Shown here: positions 46,185-58,743 of the stretch, piece by piece
Numbering within the stretch: position 1 is the stretch's first letter
How the letters are laid out: each line of letters begins with the position of its first letter
Source of the DNA: Climacium dendroides
Lineage: Eukaryota; Streptophyta; Bryopsida; Hypnales; Climaciaceae
Reading direction: 5' to 3'
DNA: 64,000 bases
Assembly: GCA_950106755.1 (NCBI GenBank)
Contig: OX467083.1
Location: 285,501-349,500 of the forward strand
Position numbers and translations under genes: made by a program
The notes under the pieces: generated by a model
The model's database searches: none
What the model saw: only the letters and a program-made list of their open reading frames with translations
What the model was told of the DNA's origin: nothing

Positions 46185-47400
46185 CTCTACAACCAAATCC
46201 AAGATAGCTCCAAAATCACCCCGCAGCAGAGTGCGCGTTATCACCTCCTAGATACTTTAAACAATTACACCACAAATGTCTCGATCTCCTGCAAGAGAAA
46301 CCAAGAGGTAATTTCAGTAACGTGTAGCTCCCGAGCAAACTCCTACATAACCTAATCTGAGACTATTTTGATTATGGGAAGGACATGACCATATGAAACA
46401 ACGAAATGGGCTGTAAAAGTAAAGAAATCCCAAGTCTCCAGTCCCTTGTTCATTGTTCACAACCACTTCACCCTAAATGTAAAAATAGACCCCCCTGTAT
46501 TGCACCACATTCCAAACTTCACATCCTATACTTTGCCAGCTTGCTATCATACACACGTCCACAGCGACACACCTTAAATTGATTGAAAACCTAGAAAATG
46601 CCGAAACTGTACCGTAAATTAGTTCACATGCTACCACTTCTTTCACAAATACCTCCCTCCCAATAAAAACCAAACCTTCCATCAAACCCCAGACACAGTT
46701 GAACAGCATAGTCAATGAAAATCAGAACTTCTTCTACTTGCAAGAAAATTCCTTCGAGATTAAAGGTGCCCCCTATCCAACTCTGCATTCCCTGGTCATC
46801 ATCGTAATCCCCCCAGCTAAACCTAATTTATATCAAGTTCTCAAACTCCTCTGCAAGCAAATACCCTACCAGCTAAGAAGGAAACGAAACCCTAAAAGTG
46901 AACTTATAACTCCAAAATTCAGCCAGTTGACATGTGCTCCTATAGACTCTCCCTCAGTCAGGCTACCCCATTTCGGAACCAAGCCCACTCCATTCGTGCG
47001 CAACTCCCGATTGACTATTCTCCCTCCCTCCCTCCCTCCCTCCCTCCCTCCATTGAGCGAAACTGAACCATATCCCAGAATCGCAATCTCCGTCGCACTC
47101 ACCACCAGCGGCTCTTGACGAGCGTCGTCGTGGTACTCCAGCTTGCCCCCATAGAGCCCCAGCCTTTGCCTCCCGTGACGATATGGAAGCCACCGCGACG
47201 TCAGCCAAAGCCGTTGCCACAAGCCCAGGCGTTGCTGACGATTCCTGCGCGAGCGCAAAGCATGGTAGGGACGGGAAGAGTGGACGGCGCCGAAGCGGGA
47301 ACGAGAAGGACGAAGCTACTCCACTACGGCGTTGCGACTAGGACCTTGGGCCACCCCCGAGAACATAACCAGCCACAACTGGGAATGGCGTGGATGAATA
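46185..47400 (-). promoter_or_regulatory. 5' leader and likely promoter of the ethylene receptor gene
   Basis: Upstream of the ATG there is a good acceptor (TTTCTCTTGCAG, about 46294-46305 on the minus strand), and further up a donor GTGAGTG whose GT is at 47101-47102. Together they suggest a leader intron of about 0.8 kb with a non-coding first exon beginning above 47103. ETR1 genes of other plants also have an intron in the leader. GC content rises sharply from about 46900, as expected near a transcription start. A CCCT repeat lies in the proposed intron next to the donor. Confidence 0.45.
47021..47051. repeat. (CCCT)n microsatellite
   Basis: Seven to eight CCCT units; on the receptor's coding strand this reads GGGA repeats, within the predicted leader intron about 50 bp from its donor site. 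Confidence 0.9.
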
Positions 47401-47870
47401 CTGATGCCGATAGCTAGCTGGCTGGCTCAGTCAGTCGCTCGCTCGGGCGCGAAACGAACTTATGACGACGAGCAGGCAGCCCCGCGCGGGCCGGAGCGAA
47501 GCTCCCCTTCACTTGTCGTGAACCCTGATTGCCCCACCTCCGACGGACGGACGTCGCTGGCTGGAAAACTCTCGTCGGTCCCACTAGCCTACCAGCCAGT
47601 GAGTCCGCAACAAATACCCGGACCACTCATTCCCTGCCACGACAGGTCTTCGGTGGCTCGGACGGACGAAGCCAGCAACGAACTGCATGGGAACGGCGCC
47701 AAACTCAAACCAAAGGCGGTCTGTCAGCCTTCCGGGAACGGAAAGGAACGCAGCGACGCTGCGTTCAGATCGGCCGGGGACATCCTGGGCAACATTCGAT
47801 GGCTGCAAGTGGCACCACCAGCCGTTGGCAAAGCCGGGACGGGCCGAGGAATAACCCTTAAGGTCATTCA
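47401..47870. other. GC-rich upstream region, no gene accepted
   Basis: The GC-rich block continues with many CG dinucleotides and open frames on both strands, including a 201-codon plus-strand frame from 47404. The predicted peptides are low in hydrophobic structure and overlap one another, as is usual for GC-rich promoter DNA. A divergent gene on the plus strand cannot be excluded. Confidence 0.35.
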
Positions 47871-50532
47871 TTTATTCTTGTGGAAAATCAGTTTTTTCAC
47901 TATTCACGAGAGTCTATGGTTGGTTACCCTGAATCCTATTTTCAATGCTTTGAAAATTTGTCATTTATTGAAACAGAGTGTTCAAAACATGCTTACGAAG
48001 ACAATTTAAATCTTAGCTTGACTTCAAACAAAACCCCACAAAAAAAAATTTAACCCTTAAAAAACAATGGGGTGACTTTGGAAATCATTAGCTGGTATGA
48101 TTGCATGAAGCATTGGCTTAAAAAACTATAAAAGCACTCATTGCAAGACAAACTACTGTAGAAGACCTCCCCTTTTCTTGCAAAATTCCAAGGATGAATA
48201 GTTGTGCTTCTGTTCTACATAGAGAGACCCTCAGTCATCTATCAGACACAAAACATTTGCCTCAATATTTAAGAGTTAATAGAATAATGAGAACCATGAT
48301 GAATTACTTGTATTGTGCAGTGTTAGGTGTTGTTACCTTAATCTCTCAATGCCCAAGGCTTTTTTGTGAGCTCCTTGGAGTTTGTTCAAAATTAAACAAA
48401 TAAATAAAATTTTGATTAGTTTTATCAAAAAAATTAAAATTATAACCACATGAATTCAAATCAAATTTGTTATAGATCATGTAGAAAAAGGATACACAAC
48501 AATGTCATTTATGGATTGAAAGATTAAAATGTATGATCAAGATTGAAGATGCTGGAATTGTTAAGCTAATTTGAAGTCTTTCAATCCACTTTTTATTTGT
48601 GAAATCTAAAATTGAGGTCATGAAAAAAAATATGAAGCTAAAAGACATATCATGCATAACCCTAGTCAGTTTTCAAATTCTCAAACTCTAACCTAAATTT
48701 TTTTAATTGAATTTTAAATGTAATTTTCCCTTGGAGATCCAATATATATAAAACTCTTCTTCATAAGCTTCTAACACTAAAATTCAAAATTTTCAATGGA
48801 CACCTTTGCACAAACTCTTCAATAGGAAAATTACAAACATTATTATTCAAAAGAGCATTTTGATGCTTAAATTAGATTTTGAAGAGTATCCAACTTTAAA
48901 AAAATAATAATAATAATACTTTGGTAAGATTTTATTTAACTTAAAGGTTTAATTGACATCAAAAAATTGTGACTCAGACATTTAGGAATAAGACAACAAC
49001 ATTCATTTGCCTAGAGGATAGTCCAAAGGGGAATAAAAAAATACATACCTTAAGTTGTTTTGTTTTGTTTGTTTGTTATATTGAGATATTCTAGACCATA
49101 AGTCCTCTATTTGTGTTCTTAGTGCCATTAGAAAGCTCTATGCAAGGAGGGGTGCATAGACTTTGTTTTATGGTGTTTGGACCTATAGTGTAAAAGATAC
49201 TGAATTTCAAAGTTTTTATAAATTAATAAATTGTTTTGACTTTTATTTTGGTTGCAACAATGGCATAGGGTACATTATTTTCCTTAAAGTAAAGTATACG
49301 TCTCATTACATATCCATGTACTCTTTGTTTCAAACCTTCATAATTTAGGTCATAGTTGTACATGTTCAAGATAAGACAAGATAATACTTGCTAAGTAACA
49401 TTAGATGTTCCTTGTGAATGGTAAATAAATGTTTTTTTACTTATCACTAGCAGTTGGTGCTCGCTTTGCTACGCATGAACTATATTATTTTCATCAATTT
49501 TTCATATGATAGAATATAAATTAATGAAGTATGTGTAATCTTTAAATGAAAATATTGAAATCTTCATACAATATTATTTGAAAATACATATATTATGCAA
49601 TAGAAAATAATTTAAAAAAAATCTTTATATCATAATTTTTACAAATGAATTCTTTACAAATATGAAAACGTTGCAATAAAAAGAAATTAATCAAGTGAAA
49701 AATGTAAATAGAATCTTCATATTTGAATATGTAGAGCAATAGTTTCAATTTCAAGAAAATCTTCAATTAAGAAATTATTAACCTTCATATAATAATTTAC
49801 AAATATACATACAATGAAATGTAGAGTAATTCTAATATTTTCAAATCAAAATCTTTATAATTAAAGAATATGCAAAATCTTCACCTATTAAAATGTAGAA
49901 TAACGAATCTAATTTCAATAAAAGATCCAAATAATGAATTATAAAAATCTTCATAATGAATATATTGCAATTTAGAATAAAAGAATATATATATATATAA
50001 ATTAAAATTTATACATTAATTTTTTTGCATATTTGCATATTCTAAAAAAAAGTAATAAATTTTTTAATTTGATTGCATCCAAAAAAGCATGCATTGGAAT
50101 ATCTTTCCATTGATTATAAAAGAATATAACAAAATGGCTACAAATATCATCCTACCATATTTATTAGTATGGTAGATTGTCTCAATTGAGACAATGAAAT
50201 AATGATAGATACCAAAAAAAATGCAGTTGGATGGAAGGGGATATTGTTGAAGCGTGCATGAACCCTAAACAAGCAAATTTTGAAACAAATTCTTAATTTT
50301 TTCATCCACCTAATTTAAGTGTAAATATATGTAGGAATTTTCATAACAATGTTATGCAAAAATCTCATGGTAAACCATATGTCAGAATTCAATAAAACAA
50401 AATCCCTCTATTATGTTAAGGTGGCAAGTCTTGGCCAAATTTGACATTGACATAGCCACATGAAATTGACTATGGCTAAATACTTCATTTTGAAAATAAA
50501 TGCTAACTCGATCATATGATTAGCTTTGCAAT
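47871..50532. other. AT-rich intergenic region with degenerate repeats
   Basis: No gene recognised. Between about 49540 and 50000 short phrases such as AAATCTTCAT, AATGTAGAGTAAT and AATATGTAGAG recur at irregular spacing, the remains of an old AT-rich tandem array. The lower end of the Helitron should lie here, but no convincing terminal hairpin and CTRR could be assigned. Confidence 0.4.
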
Positions 50533-52206
50533 TTATTGATTGTCATAGCAAAAACACCAATAATAGGAAATTGTCTTCGACAAAGTATAAATGGTAAAGC
50601 GGCTATCCTTGCAATGATCTGTGATTCTTGGAATCAACACTTCTTGACCATGATGGCACCCTTTTACAATTTCATACAATAATACAGTGAAAGACACTTG
50701 CAAAACACACAAGCAACTATTATTGCATAAACCCTTTGTCGGATTTAAGTTCCTTAGCAACATGATATATTGATCACATTTTAAATTTAATTGGTGAGGA
50801 GGCAAATTACTAAGTTGTCGAAAGACATCAACTAGATTACATTGAATTTCAATTTTGTAGAAACTTCCATCAGCATAATAAAACTCATGTATGATTTAGT
50901 AGGTGAATACTTTTAATGATTATTGTGTTTTAACATCAAAAAATTTATAACTAAAATATACATTGATGCACATCACCGAGCATGTGATCAGTGATTTTTT
51001 GATTGATTTCTTAAACACACTTAAAGAAATCAACCGGATAATAAAAAAAATGGCATTAATGAGACCATCTAAAGAGTTTCCAACTGCAACCATCCCTAAT
51101 GATAAATCCACCTTTGAACCAATTTTGCTCTCATCAATATCTAACAAAAATTGTTGAAAGTTCGTTTGATTTTGCAAATGCATATTTGTAGTCAAAATGA
51201 AAATGTTGCATCAATAGAAACAAATATAAACATCACAAGCAAGCTTCAACAGTTTGTTGGTGGCCTCTATGTATAACAACGAGCAAAGTTTGGCAAAAAT
51301 CACTACCATATAAAACTATAAGTTCATCATTTGGACAATCTAAACTACAAATATCTTGCAAAAATTTATCTATAGTTTCTATTATAAATCGATGCCCAAC
51401 ACAAACTTCATTGAGTACAATCAATTGAACTTTATGCAAATTTTGAACCAATAATGATTGAACACTAATATTATAAGTTGAAGCCTCATGCAATTGTAAT
51501 GAAATGGCAAAAGAAAAATGTACCGTTTGTCTTTCATGCAAAAGGTAAGCAACTATTCCACTTGTTTTCATTGTCATACATTTGACACCATGACCACGAA
51601 GATAATTTAATATGGTATTGTACACAAAAGTCTTATTAGTCCCACCAGGTCTATTCATAAAAAAAAACTATTTGGAAGATGGAGTTGTAAAACTTCAAAA
51701 GTCATTGTATTGAAAATAATGCATTGTTTTTCATTGAGTTTACCCACACTTTTCTCTACAAAATGAATGTTTTGATTATTTAAATCATTATTGTCATTGT
51801 CATTACCACCAATATCAACAATATTTGGATAACCAAACTCATTCAAATCTTAAATGTTAAAAAAATCTACAATATGTTTATTTGAAGATGACAAATATTT
51901 GCTAATAGATAAAATAGCGATTTGGATCATCACGCCAATCATTTAACATAGCATCAAAATGTTTTTTAAGTAAATTAAAAGGATTCAACGATTGTCTAAA
52001 CACAAGAAGCGTAGCAAACAACCATCAAATTTGTTTAAGTAAGGCAATAATGAATGCTTCTTGGAGACAATTGTCTCATTCAATATCATCTTGAAAAACC
52101 TTCTTGCAATACAAGTGACTTTAGACGTTGATTGAAGTAAATTTTGAAAAGAAAATAGGTCATCAAATGAAGTTGGTGCCTCAACATGGGTCAACAACAA
52201 ACGCAA
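50533..52206 (-). pseudogene. Helitron PIF1-type helicase, broken
   Basis: Minus-strand fragments in the right order match the helicase part of Helitron RepHel proteins: LRLLLTHVEAPTSFDDL (the MRLLLTHVEAPTSF frame, 52206-51985), LNEKQCIIFNT (51846-51655), a P-loop region RPGGTNKTFVYNTILNYLRG with GIVAYLLHERQTVHFSF and an altered DE box LIVLNEVCVGHRF (51658-51233), NMHLQNQTNFQQFLLDI (51195-50920) and PPHQLNLKCDQYIMLLRNLN (50805-50533). The Walker A reads GGTNKT for the usual GGTGKT, and the frames are separated by stops and shifts. The Rep part was not found; G begins at 52286 just upstream. Helitrons move by rolling-circle replication; this copy is inactive. Confidence 0.8.
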
Positions 52207-52461
52207 GAAAAAATAATTCAGTATCTATAGGAATTACATTTATCCTATCAAAATTTTTTACTTTACATTGTCTTCTTTTCTATACTGTCACGCTCTTATC
52301 TACTTGGGGTGCCCAATGAACCTTAGTGCGCAAGGAGGGACCTTGGGGGTGACTTCCCAAACCTTGCAATAGACTAGGTAGGGAGAATGTAGAGACTCCC
52401 GATCAAACAGGGTACAATGGCGCCCTAGTTTTGAAGTGAATGAAAGAGTGTCATACATAGT

Positions 52462-55400
52462 TGTGGGAGTCCTAAATAGGACCTTAGAATTTTTTAGGAG
52501 GAATTGAGGACATAGTGGGTTCATCTAGATAAATTTTTTGTCTTTTTGTTATAAAAATAGAGCAGGGAGAGAGAAGAACCGGAATCGGAAAATCGGAAAA
52601 CCTTAACTCCATAATAGAATTAATGGTTACTCTTGAAAACCGAAACCGGAAAATCAATAACCGGAAACGGGATTGATTTCAGTTGGTATTCCAAAAGACA
52701 TGGCTTAGTAGAAACCAGAAACCGGAAGTTAACGGTCATCCCCGGATAATGATGAGCAAAGTAGTAGTTCGGAGGATTTTACGGCGAACCTCCAACAGTC
52801 ATTTTAATAGTCCAGTGACCGGAAACGTCAAAACCAATGGTTGGAAACGGGAAGTAGGAAGAATTCAATGTTAGACCTTTTTCCAGTTTCTTCGGCAAGT
52901 TATAACTTGGGAATTGTTTCCGTTAGGGTTCATAGTTGATTGGAGAGTTTCCAATTTTTCTTAACAATTTGAGTTTCCGAGTAAGCCAGTGCTGTAGTGC
53001 GAGCGATTGCTATGAGGGTTAGTTGGAGAAGAAAAAGCGAGAGCACTGCAACCATGTCTGGGAGTGAGGTTGAGGAAGAGACCCCCACCATGAAGATATC
53101 ACTTAGAAACATCGTTCCGGTTATTCCGGAAGATGTGGAAGAGAGAGCAGATCTGGTGGAGGATCTTAGTCAGATGGGCTGTGCAGGGCTGATAGAAAGG
53201 CTATGGAGTTTCAAAGACGAAATGATGGTGCGGGAGGTATTGCATCCGCAGTCGAACGAATGGAGGAAGACCTTGAGGGCGCTTCCGGACAAGTGGACAG
53301 CAAGAGAATATGGCGGGAGGTTTACGGTTTTTCCCGGAACGGAGAAGGGCTGGCGTCCCGAACAGACAAATCTACGGTGGGTAAGTTTCGGAACGCCCCT
53401 CATACAAAAGATGGATACACAGTGAGTGACTGCAAGGATGAACAAGAGAAGAGGTTGCTAGAGTTTCTAGTTCTGATTCTCAGTCCGGATAGAGGAAACC
53501 GGATGACCATCACTTTGAGAAATACGATCTTTGGTGCACTGTCTAGAGATAGGAAGGTAGATTGGGGGCTAGTCTTGAGAGATTATGTCGCCAAACTATG
53601 CAAGGGAGTGGGAAAGATTAAACTATCTAGCTTTTCTCCATTTCTTTTTCATTTGTATCATGCCCAAGATTGTATGAGGGCGCAAGAGAGACAGGAATAC
53701 ACAGTCCAGGAGGTCAAACTGACCAACGGAATGAAACCTGACTCCGATGATGAGATGGAAGAGATAGAGGTTAAGAGAGAGGCTTCCGGTTCGTCGGGAA
53801 AATCGGAAAAGAGGAAAGGGAAAGAGGTCTAGAAAGAGAAAGAGAAGGATTCAATCTGGAACAACGATTCTTTAGGATCGATTATAAGGGAGATCACGAA
53901 AGTCCGGGAAGAACATGAAAAAAAGAGAAGTACTTTGAAAAAGGTATGTAAGTTGTTGGGGGATATTCCTAGGATAGAGTGTGTAGAGCAAATCCAGAAT
54001 CTAATAGAGGATGCCGAGGGAAGACCCGGAAAGGCGAAGTATCAGAATTTAGCGGATGAATTGTTGTCCTTGAAAGAAGAATTGAGTAGACAGAAACAGG
54101 AAAGTGAGCGTAACCGGAAATATTCAGTTCAAACTGTAGAGACAATTGACCGGATTAGAGAGTTCATCGCCCTTCCGGCAGAAGCATTAAACAAAGCTAG
54201 GTTATTTGATGAGAAGGTTTTGGAAGGGGTAGGAAAGCTAGGGGAGAAAGTCATTCATGTCCTAGTATCCTTCAACTCCAAGACGGAGAAGCTACTTGTT
54301 CAATTGAGAGAAGTCATGGGGGAGGTCAGTCCACCTCCCCAACCGAAATCAAAACCGGAAATGGTTGTTACAACAAAGGCGACTCCATCCAAGCCACCGT
54401 GGTCAGAGACCAAGCAGACATCTCTAATGACACGGGAGAAATACGGACATTCATCCGAAGATGTGGTGATAGTCACTCCTGCTAAGGAGATGGTTACCCC
54501 AGAAACCGGAACTGCGCGCACACCAACACCCGGATCAGTATTGCGGGGAAAGGCGAAAGTGGAAGAGGTAGATTTAGGGACGCCGCAAAGCAAGATTTTG
54601 AAGGCCTCTCCCACTCCTAGCTAGGTGAAGATGAAGACTCCAAGGCCTCCATCAGCAAGGAAATCAATCTGGGTGAAGTCAAAGGAAGAAGAAGAAGATG
54701 AGGGTTTAGAAGAAGAAGAGGAAAAAGAGAATTCCAATTCTGAATCCGGAAAGGAGTCCGAACCATACTCTTATCTGGATCAGGAACTGGCTGCACCGAA
54801 GAAGAAGAGAGCCAAGACCAAAGCTCAGTCCTCCAAGGCCAAGAAACGAAAGACAGTTTCCGGTTCCGTCCGGAAACAACCAGCGCGGAAGGGCACCCCA
54901 AAACCAAGTGCAACACCAGGGAAGCGGCAGAAAAGTTAGAGTAGGACAGGTAGGTAGGTTAGAATCTCGGCTGAAAACCCAAGTTTTTGGTAGAAAGTAT
55001 TTTGTAAATCACTTTTAGCTGGAAATGTAGAATTGACTTCTTGGATTTGGATTTATCGGAACGGGAATTTTAACGGCTAGTTCCAGGACTATAGTAAGTC
55101 AACGTCATTTTTGTAGATGAGGAGGAGGGCACGTGTTGATTCAGGAAAGGTAGATTTTGACTCCCATGGACTGAGGAGTCCTATGGATTATTTAATATTT
55201 AGTTAGCTGGTTATTGTTAATCTGGTGTGCATTTCCATACTTTGATTTCCTAGCATTGTGCAATCCAAATCAGCCTTCTGATTCACAATTTGAAGTGGCG
55301 GCGTGTGCTTTGGTGTTGGATAACCATTAATGTATGTTCTGTAGAGATTGCAGGAATAGGTAAGGAGGGAGTGTGCCCGGATATTAAGATTATCCGAATT

Positions 55401-56184
55401 CTTGAAGAGAGACTGCAAGCGAGGGTGTTGTCTGGACCCAAGTGTGACCGGTTTGTGTTTCTAGTTGAATTTTGATAGTCCTGGATGCGTGTGGAGTATA
55501 ACTGTTGACTGTTCCAAAGCAGCTCCCGTTTTCCGGTCGATAGGTTCAGACTTAACTGGAATCCCGAAGGGGAGGTAACTACTCCCTAACTCAACCATCC
55601 CGGTTTTTGCCAGGAATCCAGATTAACTAATAGGCCGCCGTTATAGTCTAAGTTAGCATTCTAGCCAATTATACCTTGCATAATCTGTTGAGCCCGATAG
55701 CTATCCGGTTCAGCTGTGAAGGAGAGTTCGGCCAGAATTAGGCTTTGTCGTGTTGTGTTTTTATTTATTTTTTATAGTAGATCTCTTGTCACTCTAAAAC
55801 TTAGAGGGTAGGTTTTAAGCTTCCTGCCTTAAGCCTAATACGCGGATCCCTCTTGATTCAGAGGTTAAACTCGATTCCGGTTACCAAGAACGAGAAAGTC
55901 GGACTAGCTACCCCTTTGCAGTTCCGGTTTGATTGTAAATAGATTGTACATAATATGTGAATAGGAGAAGTTAAAGGGTGAGTATGGTAATAGAATAGAA
56001 TAGTTAGAATTGGGACTTAACCGGATTAGAGTAGGTGTTCTTGGGTTTGTTGTGGCAAGGCAAATCCATCTCTTCCGGACAAACAAGGATTCCTCCAACT
56101 AAATCTCTATGGGAACGATAAACGGGTCACTTTAGGATCATTTCCGGTCCTAGAGAAGCAACCTGATTTTCTTGTGCTACGACA
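52462..56184 (+). mobile_element. D1: complete solo-LTR-like D unit
   Basis: The unit starts TGTGGGAGTCCTAAATAGGAC and ends TTTTCTTGTGCTACGACA, flanked by perfect ATAGT copies (52457-52461 and 56185-56189); length is 3723 bp. There are no terminal direct repeats. A short palindrome (GTCCTA/TAGGAC) sits at the 5' end. The LTR gene occupies 53012-54939, followed by a 1.2-kb 3' region. Confidence 0.92.
53012..54939 (+). pseudogene. D1 LTR gene, nearly full length
   Basis: The start at 53012 (MRVSWRRKSESTATMSGSE) leads into LRNIVPVIPEDVEERADL and QMGCAGLIERLWSFKDEMMV. A frameshift between about 53230 and 53340 moves to the next frame, which holds SKRIWREVYGFSRNGEGLAS, KDGYTVSDCKDEQEKRLLEF, TIFGALSRDRKVDWGLVL and SFSPFLFHLYHAQDCM, then an acidic and basic linker. 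A stop at 53830, a coiled-coil region (LADELLSLKEELSRQKQ), LNKARLFDEKVLEGVGKLG, a Thr/Pro-rich part, a stop at 54622, an acidic run and SEPYSYLDQELA with a Lys/Arg-rich end follow. About 640 codons in all. It shows that the diverged D family keeps the A/B/C layout. Function unknown. Confidence 0.8.
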
Positions 56185-56851
56185 ATAGTTGAAAAGCTCT
56201 TGACAATACGCTTCTAATGGCACAAAGAATGCGCAATTTGGAGTGGTGAGCTAAAAGTTATGGCCGTTCAAAGTTGACTGGGTCCCAAGGGTGCCATGAC
56301 ACTTGAGGGCTAGGTGTGAGGGGTTCTCAATGAATCCCACAAGAAAGTATGACATGTGGCATTAGAAAGCTATGAAAACAAGGAACCTAAAATGACAAGC
56401 ATTACGAGGTTTTAAGACATGAGTCAAAAGTTATGGCCAAAAGAAGAGCCGTGGTGAAGTTGTGACGTCTCCTCGGTGAATCTGAATCTTTGGAGGTCCA
56501 TAACTTTGCAAGAACTTGTCCAAATGGGACAAGTGAGTAGTCTATCGGCATTTACTCGTTGAGTAGATGTCTGAAATGGGCTTGCATGTTGGATTTGGTG
56601 CTCTGAGCGCAAAGTTACGCCGGTTGGAAGTTCAGGAGTCCAAACAGTGACGTAACTTGGTGATTTGGGTTGGAAGTGGGTGGTCTTCCACAACCCAAAG
56701 TTACCCAAGGACATCCTTCGACCTAGGACGGGGAGGTCTGCTGAATACCACAAAGAGTACTATAGGAGAGGTTGGTCTCCTTCCTCACTCCCTCTTGAAG
56801 TCTTGGTGAGTCCCGGTGGCTCATGGTTGTTGGTGGTGACTTCACCACTAC

Positions 56852-57441
56852 TGTCGCAGTACAAGGTAAGTAATTTTCCCGTTATACTTCCAAAAACCGC
56901 TCTAGAGTATAACTAAGTGACTTTAAAGGTCGAACCCACGAGATTCTGTGAAGTATCTAGCTTCATTAAACGTTTTAGGCTAGGTTAGTACACAAACCTA
57001 CTTTCTGGTTTTATATCTAATACCGGAAACACTATAATATCCAGAAAGTTGAGGGATGGCTTTCTACCGCCATTTCGGTCCTACTAACTATCCAGTCCGT
57101 ATAACATCAACACCCCAGAATCCTACAAAATCCGATCCTGATTACCTCTGTAGACCAATTCGCTTCAATCTACCTACATACCTCTTTAATCGGATCCGGT
57201 TTAATTTAGCCTCTGTTTTACCATCAGAGGAGTCGCCTCTTGATTTTCAGAGTGGTAGGCCCACCACTCCTTCCGTACTTATAGTGGCTAAAGACCCACT
57301 ATCCTATCTTCTAATCTTCTATTTACTATGGATTCGGTTTGGTCCTTTACAACAACTCGGGCAGTAGTCCGGATTGCAGGTCACGCAAAGACCCCCCCCG
57401 TATGATCCTCTAATACTACAACAAACTTGGGCACTCGTTCT
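56852..57441 (-). mobile_element. E: 3' end of a B/C-like LTR
   Basis: The sequence beginning TGTCGCAGTACAAGG is the reverse complement of a B/C-type LTR end; GTTATACTTCC, CTCTAGAGTATAAC and GAACCCACGAGATTCTGTGAAG match the B1 end in inverted order. It is cut at 57442 by A5. ACTAC (56847-56851) should be repeated at its far end, right of the window. No coding part is included. Confidence 0.65.
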
Positions 57442-58743
57442 TGTAGGAGTGTGATCCCATGTGTTAGACATAGAAGACTAGCATTAGACGAAAAAATTTA
57501 AAATTTATTTCTTTAAATAGGAAAGTTTTGAACTCCAATAGGGGATTACGAGGATTTGGGAAATACCGGAACTCCGGATCCGGAGATATCCTATTAGGTG
57601 TAAAAAACCTAATTCTGGAACCCTAAAAAGTTCCGGAAGTCGGATGACGGCGTCGGCCCTAAAAGCTGGAAATCGGATCTGTAAGCCGTACGAGGGTTAG
57701 GCTTTCCGCCGAAATCTCTCCCGGACTTCCATCCATCCGTCCATCCGTCTGGACCAATATAAGAAAGGGACTATAGCCGGTAGACGGCATAGTTGCTTTC
57801 TTGCTTCTTTGCATTCACCTTGCTTTTCGTTCTCTTCTTTCCAACTCTTGGAACTTCCGGTAGATCGAGAGACTGTATAAGTTGCAATCGCGCAGGTGGG
57901 CTCTAGAGTGATCTTCTGTAAATAAGAGAGCTAGGGAGAGATTGTGCGAGGTTCCTTGTGTATGCCATGACTTCTAAGGCGGTGCGGCGCAAGCTGAGAG
58001 AGGAATTGGAGGAATTGGAGGAACCAGCTCCGGTGCCACAACCACGGATGAAGGCGATTCTGGTGTTGCGAGTGGTACCAAAAATCCCGACTAACGAGGT
58101 TCGGATGGATCGTCTCCAGAAGAACCTCATTAACATGGGCTGCGCGGGCTTAATAGATGTCCCTTGGGGCATTCAAGAGGAGAGCTTAGTAGCGGATCTG
58201 CTACGGTCGGAGAGGGGTATTTTGGATACCATCCTCTGTGCAAAACTTGAATAGTGGATGGTGGATGAGTGGAGAGCCGTCTACAGGTTCCGGGTGGCGT
58301 TGGACAAAGTGATAGAGAAGAATTCGAAGTACATGGAGGGTGTGTTCCGGACGGCGGCACACCCAAAGGAGGGTTACCAAGTTTCGGATCTGGTAAGACA
58401 AGAATCCCGGGATGTGGTGGCGTTTCTTAACCTTATCCTCCACTCAACCAAGCCGAAGCGGGTGGTGGCCAAGGTAGCCTCCACCATCCTAGGAAGCCTC
58501 CAAGGGAAGATGGTGGTGGACTAGGCGTTCATCATCTTCAAAGTGGTGGAGGATCTCGTACATTCTCTCTGGAAGGGGAAGAAAGGTAGGAGCCCCCTTT
58601 CGGCTTATGTCTCCCACTTGTACGCCCACCATTCCTTGCTCAAGGAAAATGAAGAGACGACCTACGCAGAGCTGGTTGAGCTCCAACAGTATGACGGGGA
58701 GGAATTCTCTCACCGGGATGGACCGGATGACGAGGAGACAGAA
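57442..58743 (+). mobile_element. A5: 5' part of an A LTR, interrupted by A6
   Basis: It starts TGTAGGAGTGTGATCCCATG (one change breaks the usual palindrome) after GTTCT (57437-57441), has an A-type 5' region with a TATA-like box near 57760, and runs into the LTR gene until A6 begins at 58744. The 3' part should lie right of the window if this is a nested insertion. Confidence 0.75.
57967..58743 (+). pseudogene. A5 LTR gene, N-terminal domain
   Basis: ATG 57967 gives MTSKAVRRKLREELEELEEP, closely like A4. Motifs: LRVVPKIPTNEVRMDRL, NMGCAGLIDVPWGIQEE, a stop at 58252, VDEWRAVYRFRVALDKV, EGYQVSDLVRQESRDVVAFL, ILGSLQGKMVVD, a stop at 58522 where A4 has Trp, and SPLSAYVSHLYAHHSLL. The frame runs into the acidic linker (DGPDDEETE) and is cut there by A6. 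Only two stops in about 259 codons; it appears young. Confidence 0.75.

Larger units (their letters stand above)
52286..56851. mobile_element. G: LTR-like sequence holding D1
   Basis: An abrupt change at 52286 starts with TGTCACGCTCTTATC, an LTR-like beginning. It continues to 52461, is interrupted by D1, resumes at 56185 and runs to 56851, where E is inserted. The sequence is non-coding and of middling GC, with phrases such as AAAGTTATGGCC repeated. Its other end would lie right of the window. Family unknown. Confidence 0.4.

Noticed and set aside
47404..48009. 201-codon plus-strand open frame as a gene
   Set aside because: It lies in GC-rich DNA where several frames on both strands are open and overlap. 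The peptide has no recognisable domain, and the region is better explained as upstream DNA of the ethylene receptor.
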